Part shown: positions 1 through 3,884 of the stretch, one piece after another
Layout: every line of letters begins with the position of its first letter
Position numbering within the stretch: position 1 is the first letter of the stretch
Assembly (NCBI GenBank): GCA_023387655.1
Contig: JAEWHR010000259.1
Coordinates: 1 to 5,361, forward strand
Source of the DNA: Bacillota bacterium
GTDB taxonomy: Bacteria; Bacillota; Clostridia; Lachnospirales; Lachnospiraceae
DNA: 5,361 bases
Direction: 5' to 3'
Translations under genes and position numbers: made by a program
The notes under the pieces: model-generated
What the model was told of the DNA's origin: nothing
Database searches by the model: none
Seen by the model: the letters and a program-made list of their open reading frames with translations, nothing else

Positions 1-122
1 GTGATGGAGCTTTATAAGTAAGATTTTTTTCTCATTATTTCATGAGCTTTATTAAAGTTATCCTTTTTTAGAATAAATAATTTTAAATTTTTTTAAAATT
101 AAACTTGACTTTTATTAGCAAG
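1..122. other. Intergenic left edge, no gene recognised
   Basis: No ORF with a ribosome binding site is visible in this very AT-rich stretch. GAGCTTTAT occurs twice, near 8 and near 44, and CTCAT/ATGAG (31-46) forms a small inverted repeat. The stretch around 44-60 (TTTATTAAAGTTATCC) resembles the left interior of repeat copy E3, so it may be a decayed left half of copy E1, but in such AT-rich DNA the similarity is weak. A further minus-strand gene probably starts to the left of the window. Confidence 0.3.
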
Positions 123-170
123 GTTTAACTCAATAAAAAAACTACCGACTTCATATTGATAGTTGGTAGT
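123..170 (-). repeat. Repeat copy E1 (terminator half) of the dispersed intergenic element
   Basis: This is the terminator-bearing half of the repeat family described under E2. It shares the GTTTARNNCAATAAAAAAACTACC-type block with E3 and E4. The right terminal arm at 153-170 is the exact inverse of the left arm of E3 (1215-1230) over 16 bases. The left half of this copy is missing or too degraded to align. Confidence 0.75.
135..170 (-). terminator. Intrinsic terminator of the DUF3781 gene
   Basis: On the minus strand ACTACCAACT (170-161) pairs with AGTCGGTAGT (150-141) across a 10-base loop, with one mismatch in ten. Seven T residues follow (141-135). The hairpin begins 14 bp after the stop codon of the DUF3781 gene, the expected place for a Rho-independent terminator. 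Confidence 0.85.
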
Positions 171-183
171 CCATTGATTAACG

Positions 184-438
184 CTATTTGTTTTTTAACT
201 TATGAGCAGTAATTATTGTATAGCTATGAGCATTTACTGTAATCACGCAATCATCTACGTTTATATACCAGTTTTTGCCATTCTTGTATATATCACTATT
301 AGGATCTTTGATTTTTTTTCTACACCAATTAACGACATCGTCAGTATCTAAACGAAGGTTTTTTCTTATTCGCTCTACTCCTAGAACAGTAGTGTGTAAC
401 TTGCCTAAGTTTAGTATTAGCTCGTTGTTTTCATTCAT
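184..438 (-). CDS. DUF3781 domain-containing protein
   Basis: A small cytosolic protein of 84 residues that matches the DUF3781 family as I recall it. Recognisable landmarks are KLHTTVLGVERIRKNL (about 13-28), the acidic-aliphatic block DTDDVVNWC (31-39), the lysine-rich KDPNSDIYKNGKNWYI (44-59) and the closing VNAHSYTIITAHK (68-80). The length is that of the whole family, so the protein is a complete single domain with no signal peptide or membrane segment. Function is unknown for the family. I chose ATG at 438 because a GAAAGG ribosome binding site lies 9 bases upstream; an in-frame TTG at 447 sits directly against that site and is unlikely to be used. The gene stands alone between repeat copies E1 and E2, with its own promoter and terminator. 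Confidence 0.85.
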   Translation of the reverse strand: MNENNELILNLGKLHTTVLGVERIRKNLRLDTDDVVNWCRKKIKDPNSDIYKNGKNWYINVDDCVITVNAHSYTIITAHKLKNK

Positions 439-461
439 TTTTGGCAACCTTTCATATTCGT

Positions 462-506
462 ATTATACATATCTATAAGAATACGATAAATACTTCCAAC
501 TATCAA
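462..506 (-). promoter_or_regulatory. Promoter of the DUF3781 gene, -35 box inside repeat E2
   Basis: TTGATA (506-501) and TATTCT (483-478) are separated by exactly 17 bp. The -35 box is part of the terminal arm of repeat E2, while the -10 box lies just outside it. The same TTGATA-17-TATTCT arrangement precedes the VOC gene. A second possible -10, TATAAT (467-462), lies nearer to the gene but has no good -35 partner. Confidence 0.6.
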
Positions 507-614
507 TATTCAATTGCCAATGTTCGTCATATATTCCTTAAATCCTTAAATATTAATTTAAATTCTAGTTTTACATACAAAAAAACTACCAACTCAATAC
601 TGATAGTTGGTAGT
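493..614 (-). repeat. Repeat copy E2, complete terminator-promoter intergenic element
   Basis: This is the best-preserved copy of a dispersed element of about 120 bp. Its ends are inverted copies of one arm: CTTCCAACTATCAATAT (493-509) and ATACTGATAGTTGGTAGT (597-614). A third copy of the arm, ACTACCAACT (585-594), lies next to the right end and forms the terminator hairpin with it. The centre (547-571) is identical over 25 bases to 1256-1280 in E3. Read on the minus strand, the element ends the VOC transcript and then provides the -35 box of the DUF3781 gene. Confidence 0.85.
579..614 (-). terminator. Intrinsic terminator of the VOC gene
   Basis: A perfect 10-bp stem, ACTACCAACT (614-605) with AGTTGGTAGT (594-585), encloses a 10-base loop and is followed on the minus strand by seven T residues (585-579). 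It lies about 100 bp beyond the VOC stop codon and forms the first part of repeat E2. Confidence 0.88.
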
Positions 615-715
615 CAAGAGATATGTATTAATTTGTTACCTTTGGATTATGATCAAATCATAAGTTCAATAAATCGATTTTTATTATTTTATACTGCTTC
701 TCGACAAACTATAAT

Positions 716-1138
716 TTATCTAACTCTTTTGCTCATGGGGTGATTCTCATTAAATTGTACTAAATCCCACAAATTTCCGTACAGGTCCTTAAATACAGCT
801 ACAATCCCATAATCTGCATCTTTCGGTTCTCTTTCAAATTCTATTCCAATTTCTTTCATCTCATTATAATCACGCCAGAAGTCATCTGTTCCTAAGAATA
901 AAAACACTCGTCCGCCTGCCTGGTTTCCTATAAACTGTTCTTGTATAGGCTTAGATGCTTTTGCCAAAAGAATTGTAGTTCCATTAGAACCTGGTGGTGA
1001 AACGACTACCCATCTCTTATCCTGTTCTGACTGGTATGTATCCTCGACTAAATCAAAATGTAGTTTGTTTGTGTAAAAATCTATTGCCTCATCATAATCT
1101 CTTACTACAATTGCAATGTGAACTATTGATTGTATCAT
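716..1138 (-). CDS. VOC family protein (glyoxalase/bleomycin-resistance fold)
   Basis: A 140-residue single-domain protein with the two beta-alpha-beta-beta-beta modules of the vicinal oxygen chelate fold. Module one opens with IVHIAIVVRDYDEAIDFYTNKL (5-26), with His7 at the usual first metal position. Module two opens near GRVFLFLGTDDFWRDY (76-91) and closes with YGIVAVFKDLYGNLWDLVQF (110-129). The usual C-terminal metal-ligand glutamate appears as Asp125 in LWDLVQ, so metal binding or catalysis may differ. The family includes glyoxalases, dioxygenases and drug-binding resistance proteins; the substrate cannot be read from the sequence. Start is ATG at 1138, with GGAGGG five bases upstream, in preference to an in-frame ATG seven codons earlier that lacks such a site. 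The gene stands alone between E2 and E3. Confidence 0.9.
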   Translation of the reverse strand: MIQSIVHIAIVVRDYDEAIDFYTNKLHFDLVEDTYQSEQDKRWVVVSPPGSNGTTILLAKASKPIQEQFIGNQAGGRVFLFLGTDDFWRDYNEMKEIGIEFEREPKDADYGIVAVFKDLYGNLWDLVQFNENHPMSKRVR

Positions 1139-1198
1139 ATTATCCCTCCGTAAAATCAATTTTATATTTCTCGTTGTTTTTAAATGATAATCGCAACA

Positions 1199-1227
1199 AG
1201 AATACCATATATTTTACCAACTATCAA
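1199..1227 (-). promoter_or_regulatory. Promoter of the VOC gene, -35 box inside repeat E3
   Basis: TTGATA (1227-1222) and TATTCT (1204-1199) are separated by 17 bp, the same boxes and spacing as before the DUF3781 gene. The -35 is contributed by the terminal arm of repeat E3. The predicted transcript would start near 1191 with a leader of about 50 bases. Confidence 0.65.
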
Positions 1228-1323
1228 TATAAAGTTATCAATGTACTTAGTTCTCTAAATATTAATTTAAATTCTAGTTTAGCACAATAAAAAAACTAAC
1301 AACTTAATAATTGATAGTTATTT
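1215..1323 (-). repeat. Repeat copy E3, with decayed terminator arm
   Basis: The left arm TACCAACTATCAATAT (1215-1230) is intact, and the core 1256-1280 is identical to that of E2. The A tract (1289-1295) and the inner arm ACTAACAACT (1295-1304) remain. The right arm reads TTGATAGTTATT instead of TTGATAGTTGGTAGT, so only the loop-proximal part of the hairpin can pair and the terminator is probably weak. The decay fits the presence of another terminator upstream at 1409-1429, which may have made this one redundant. Confidence 0.8.
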
Positions 1324-1461
1324 AACCTGAATTATTCATGTTGTAATGAAATAGACATTTGTTCTAAATTTCTATTTTAAAGATGAATCTGGCCAACAGT
1401 TTATCCTGAAAAAGGGGTAGACTACCCCTAGGGCCTTTTAAATTCAGTCTGATTGTCAATG
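1324..1461. other. Non-coding stretch between repeat E3 and the IS1380 relic
   Basis: No coding sequence is recognised here. A 16-codon ATG-initiated reading frame near 1478-1428 lacks a ribosome binding site. The one clear structure is the terminator at 1409-1429. With the relic next to it, this DNA may be the end of the same degraded insertion sequence, but I cannot define its terminal repeats. Confidence 0.35.
1409..1429 (-). terminator. Intrinsic terminator downstream of the GNAT gene
   Basis: AGGGGTAG and CTACCCCT (1429-1422 and 1420-1413) form a GC-rich 7-8 bp hairpin with a minimal loop. On the minus strand it is followed by five T residues (1413-1409). It lies about 180 bp beyond the GNAT stop codon, just past the IS1380 relic, and may have arrived with that element. 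Confidence 0.7.
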
Positions 1462-1589
1462 TTAACCAAGTGCATCATTCAAACTTGTCTGTAATCTCAA
1501 CTCTTTTAATAAGAGTAAGCCTGCATCGGAAGAAAGTTCTCCTCCTCGAAATTTATTTTAATACGATTATTACAATTTAAACGAAGTTC
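1462..1589 (-). pseudogene. Relic of an IS1380-family transposase (N-terminal fragment, frameshifted)
   Basis: Translating 1589-1549 on the minus strand gives a frame ending NCNNRIKINFE. One base out of register it continues as GGELSSDAGLLLLKE and runs to a stop at 1462. Joined, NNRIKINFEGGELSSDAGLLLLKE is the characteristic N-terminal block of IS1380-family transposases as I know them. A single missing G in the run around 1548-1550 explains the frame change. The next residues (LRLQTSLNDALG, then stop) do not look like the family, and the catalytic domain is absent, so only a short decayed piece remains. It lies between the GNAT stop codon and repeat E3, on the same strand as the other genes. 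The identification rests on motif memory and needs a translated search. Confidence 0.6.
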
Positions 1590-1608
1590 CTTTTTTCTTT
1601 TATATGAA

Positions 1609-2508
1609 CTATTCAAAAACCTTCTTATAATATTGACTGTAATTGCTTTTTTCAAATCCTATTTTCCGATAATAATTGTATGGTTCTTCATCTGGGTCAA
1701 CAAACACTTTTTTACAGCCATATGATTTTAATATTTGCAATGAGTTAAACACACCAGCCTTACCTAATCCATGTTTACGATATTCTTTTGCGGTCACCAT
1801 TGGCTCTAAATACCCTGTTTGAGTTTTATTTTCATACCAAAAACCACAAAAAGATGCATAATTACCATCTGGTGCTATAACAACACTACATATTTCACGA
1901 TTATAATTTAGCCAGGCATGTTTTATTAGAAGATTAACTTCATCATCAATTTTTGGTATCTCTCCCTCATAATTAAAACCTTCCCAAATAAGTTTGCTTA
2001 AACGGTCAAAATCATAAACCTCTGATAATACTCTTACTTTAAATCCTTCTGGAAGTTCTATATGAGGAATGTCTTTATTTAAAATATATTGAAGTGTACT
2101 ATACTCATTCGGTAGTTGCTTATAACCTTGTTGTAATAATATTTTTTTAAAATTATTTTCTTTTTCACCCACAAAGATAGCCAAATACTTTTTGTTATCC
2201 TCTATACCCGAAAATGTGTCTTCAGCATATCGAATAATATCCAAAAGTAAATCCTCCGAATTACTTCTATTATCAACTTTTACATAACCTGGCCACGGGC
2301 TTAATAATTGTAAAGACGCTACAATCTCATTATTTGCTCTCCATATTCCAATCCTATCTAATTGAAACATTTCAAAACAAGGTGCATTACGTAACCATTC
2401 CCATACCATTCTTGAATGATTACAGTCACAATCTACGTTCATCTGAACAAAAAATTTGCATAATGCTTTCTCGTCCTCTGGTCCATAGTAATTTCTTTTA
2501 TAATTCAT
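1609..2508 (-). CDS. Tandem GNAT-family N-acetyltransferase
   Basis: A 299-residue cytosolic protein that looks like two GNAT folds in tandem. The N-terminal half (about 1-145) has the fold pattern but no clear acetyl-CoA loop. The C-terminal half (about 155-299) has the full signature: YLEPMVTAKEYRKHGLG (233-249) contains the RxxGxG pyrophosphate-binding loop, KKVFVDPDEEPYNYYRKIGF (266-285) is the family's later strand and helix, and a short tail follows. Such proteins move an acetyl group from acetyl-CoA to an amine; the acceptor is unknown and could be a small molecule such as an antibiotic, or a protein. Start is ATG at 2508, with a near-perfect AAAGGAGGGA site 8 bases upstream. A 25-codon ORF ends 23 bp before it and probably shares the transcript. 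Confidence 0.88.
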   Translation of the reverse strand: MNYKRNYYGPEDEKALCKFFVQMNVDCDCNHSRMVWEWLRNAPCFEMFQLDRIGIWRANNEIVASLQLLSPWPGYVKVDNRSNSEDLLLDIIRYAEDTFSGIEDNKKYLAIFVGEKENNFKKILLQQGYKQLPNEYSTLQYILNKDIPHIELPEGFKVRVLSEVYDFDRLSKLIWEGFNYEGEIPKIDDEVNLLIKHAWLNYNREICSVVIAPDGNYASFCGFWYENKTQTGYLEPMVTAKEYRKHGLGKAGVFNSLQILKSYGCKKVFVDPDEEPYNYYRKIGFEKSNYSQYYKKVFE

Positions 2509-2531
2509 AAATTAATCCCTCCTTTAATAGC

Positions 2532-2609
2532 TTATTTTCCGGATTTTTCTAATTCATCAATCTTAACAATTATAGCATTTATAACGTTTTCAATAGCAAC
2601 TTTATTCAT
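2532..2609 (-). CDS. Small ORF (25 codons) upstream of the GNAT gene
   Basis: ATG at 2609 opens a 25-codon frame ending in TAA at 2534-2532. The peptide is lysine- and glutamate-rich and amphipathic (MNKVAIENVINAIIV, then KIDELEKSGK). AAAGG lies 9 bases upstream, and the context GAAAGGTTG is the same as before the DUF3781 start. The gap to the GNAT start is 23 bp and holds the strong GNAT ribosome binding site. It could be a leader peptide, a small partner protein, or the N-terminal remnant of a longer gene. I do not recognise a family. Its upstream promoter is unclear because repeat E4 lacks the half that would carry the -35 box. Confidence 0.5.
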   Translation of the reverse strand: MNKVAIENVINAIIVKIDELEKSGK

Positions 2610-2629
2610 GACATTCAACCTTTCTTAAA

Positions 2630-2680
2630 TTTAGTTTAGTGCAATAAAAAATATACCAACCTTATATTGATAGTTGATAG
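2630..2680 (-). repeat. Repeat copy E4 (terminator half)
   Basis: GTTTAGTGCAATAAAAAA (about 2634-2651) parallels GTTTAGCACAATAAAAAA in E3. The inner arm TACCAAC (2654-2660) and right terminal arm ATATTGATAGTTGATAG (2664-2680) follow. The left half, with the conserved core and the promoter arm, is absent, and the 25-codon ORF begins 20 bp away. A deletion joining the repeat interior to the gene leader would explain this. Confidence 0.7.
2646..2680 (-). terminator. Probable terminator of the 201-residue protein gene
   Basis: On the minus strand TATCAAC (2679-2673) pairs with GTTGGTA (2660-2654), the one non-Watson-Crick pair being a U-G wobble in minus-strand RNA. T residues follow (ATATTTTTTATT, 2655-2644). 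It is about 120 bp beyond the stop at 2802, and other small hairpins lie between. Confidence 0.55.
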
Positions 2681-2801
2681 ACGTATACCTACTACTTATT
2701 AAAATTATTCAATATTCAATACGCTATTGTGAAAGTTAGCGAACTAACTTAACGTTATATAATGCTTATTAGGTGTGCATTATGTTATTTACTTCTAACT
2801 A
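2681..2801. other. 3' untranslated stretch with two small hairpins
   Basis: AAGTTAG and CTAACTT (2733-2739 and 2744-2750) form a perfect 7-bp stem, with a UUCG loop in minus-strand RNA. ATAATGC and GCATTAT (2759-2765 and 2777-2783) form another 7-bp stem. Neither is followed by a good T tract on the minus strand, so they may protect the 3' end or help stop transcription weakly. No gene is seen. Confidence 0.4.
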
Positions 2802-3407
2802 CTAATATTTTAATGGGGCGTAATATTTTCTTTCATAAATTACAGCATCAGGGTTAGTATTAATTTCTTTGTCAGCTTCAATATAACTCATGTAAGAATT
2901 TTCATTGATTTGAAAATGCCAATTCACTTCCTGAATAGGCGGATATAACACTTCTATGTATTCTTTCGGCATTAATTCTTTAAAATTATCAACTGGATGA
3001 CTTACCGCATCGCAATCTTCCCATGAATTCCCCCGTACCGTCATCACTAAAAACTTCTTTAATCCGGTGTCTGCACCAACAATTCCTTCAGGTAGATTGT
3101 CTAAAGAATTAACAAGGCACCCCCAAATCCTGTCGCCGCTTTCCCATGAATTTGTTCTTTTTTCACCTAGTAAACTACTCCAGACACTTATTATTGTATA
3201 TGGCATGTAAATAATATCCATATTTTTCATTTGAGTCTCGTATTTCTGAAAATATTCGCCAATAAAATCTGAAGTATTACCATAATACTTTGGGACTCCG
3301 GCGAACTTTAGAGCTTCGGGATATTCAATGACATCGAAGCGGTATTCGAAAGATTTAAACCGGGTAAATTTGTTTTGATTTGAGTTTTGTGTGTTTGATG
3401 ATTCCAT
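2802..3407 (-). CDS. Hypothetical protein, weakly GyrI/AraC-effector-binding-like
   Basis: I cannot assign this 201-residue protein firmly. It has no signal peptide or membrane segment. The N-terminal 12-15 residues are polar and probably disordered. YPEALKFAGVPKYYG (29-43) resembles the opening strand of GyrI-like/AraC effector-binding domains. RIWGCLVNSLDNLPEGIVG (about 93-111), followed by KKFLVMTVRGNSWEDC (117-132) and EVLYPPIQEVNWHF (152-165), echoes later strands of that fold, which binds small hydrophobic ligands. There is no DNA-binding domain, so it would be a stand-alone ligand binder. Start is ATG at 3407, with AGGAGG eight bases upstream. It stands alone between repeat E4 and the interrupted E5. 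The fold assignment is a guess from pattern; the coding status is not in doubt. Confidence 0.8.
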   Translation of the reverse strand: MESSNTQNSNQNKFTRFKSFEYRFDVIEYPEALKFAGVPKYYGNTSDFIGEYFQKYETQMKNMDIIYMPYTIISVWSSLLGEKRTNSWESGDRIWGCLVNSLDNLPEGIVGADTGLKKFLVMTVRGNSWEDCDAVSHPVDNFKELMPKEYIEVLYPPIQEVNWHFQINENSYMSYIEADKEINTNPDAVIYERKYYAPLKY

Positions 3408-3479
3408 TTTAGATTCCTCCTGTTTATAATATTAAATATATCTAGTTCATATTTATAACTACAGCGAATTAATAATTAT

Positions 3480-3488
3480 ATTATACCA
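3480..3488 (-). promoter_or_regulatory. Extended -10 promoter of the 201-residue protein gene
   Basis: TGGTATAAT on the minus strand (3488-3480) is a perfect TATAAT with the TGn extension. No good -35 lies 16-18 bp upstream, as expected of extended -10 promoters. The leader to the ribosome binding site is about 50 bases. A TTGATA in the decayed arm of E5 (3541-3536) has no TATTCT 17 bp on, unlike the other two cassettes. Confidence 0.5.
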
Positions 3489-3535
3489 TCAGGAAAAGTT
3501 TGTTTCTACCATTTTATTCCAATAATGCTTTAAAA

Positions 3536-3603
3536 TATCAATATACTGTTTTCAATTTGTGATTTGCATAGTTTCTATAATTTTAAAATCTAAATATGGG
3601 TCA
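3536..3603 (-). repeat. Repeat copy E5, probable left part, interrupted by the IS30 element
   Basis: TATCAATATACTGTTTTCAAT (from 3536) aligns with TATCAATATAAAGTTATCAAT at the left end of E3 (1222-1242). The following TAGTTTCTATAATTTTAAAATCTA (about 3569-3592) resembles the E3 core at lower identity. The similarity stops where the IS30 iterons begin. The CCAAC part of the arm has decayed. AT richness makes chance similarity possible. Confidence 0.4.
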
Positions 3604-3735
3604 GTAGTAAAACGAGATGCATTTTTGTACGCTCAGAATCAATCTTTGTAAGTGAGAATAAATATTTGTAAACGAAACGCAACTTTTACCCTTGTTTGTA
3701 AATGAGAATCTATTTTTGTAACCGAGATGCAGTTT
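3604..3735 (+). repeat. Phased array of six ~20-bp iterons at the left IS end
   Basis: Six related units follow the consensus TTTGTAANYGAGATGCA. Their GTA cores sit at 3607, 3627, 3648, 3668, 3698 and 3718, giving steps of 20, 21, 20, 30 and 20 bp. Units with the full GCA ending are 3607-3621, 3668-3683 and 3718-3731; the others diverge into GAGAAT or CAGAAT. The spacing in near-multiples of the helical repeat puts all copies on one face of the DNA, as for multiple transposase-binding sites at a transposon end. Confidence 0.75.
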
Positions 3736-3884
3736 GATTTTTACTTAAATTCGTCGTATTATACTTATATAACTGCATGCCAATGGGAGGTCAACTCTCG
3801 TTCGATTTTTTTGTAGTCGGAGAATCTACCCCTGTTTGTGTGGCTATGGACAGGTGTTGGCGGCCTAACAGTTTACAGGTTACA
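3736..3884. other. Non-coding left interior of the IS element
   Basis: No gene is seen between the iterons and the transposase stop codon. CCTGT and ACAGG (3830-3854) and TAAC with GTTA (3866-3882) are small inverted repeats that could end the transposase transcript. None is followed by a T tract on the minus strand. Confidence 0.35.

Noticed and set aside
439..447. TTG start for the DUF3781 gene at 447
   Set aside because: The GAAAGG site abuts this TTG directly, while ATG 438 has proper spacing and gives a normal family N-terminus.
493..614. Calling the repeat a true integron attC site
   Set aside because: The arms contain CCAAC/GTTGG but not the full RYYYAAC/GTTRRRY cores, and no integrase is visible, so only the general resemblance is reported.
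647..663. TTATGAT-CAA-ATCATAA hairpin downstream of the VOC gene as a terminator
   Set aside because: The stem is AT-only, there is no convincing T tract after it on the minus strand, and a much better terminator follows in E2.
275..743. Plus-strand reading frames around 275-478 and 441-743
   Set aside because: They overlap the DUF3781 gene and the repeat, lack ribosome binding sites and have a composition expected of antisense shadows.
1428..1478. Short ATG frame (16 codons) downstream of the IS1380 relic
   Set aside because: There is no ribosome binding site, a stop codon directly precedes it, and it runs into the terminator stem.
3604..3735. CRISPR array
   Set aside because: The repeats are only about 15-17 bases, imperfect, and stepped at 20-30 bp with no room for spacers. 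They match the ends of the adjacent IS.
3863..3869. GCCTAAC, a perfect RYYYAAC attC-type core
   Set aside because: It lies in the non-coding part of the IS element, has no GTTRRRY partner at suitable distance, and is expected by chance.
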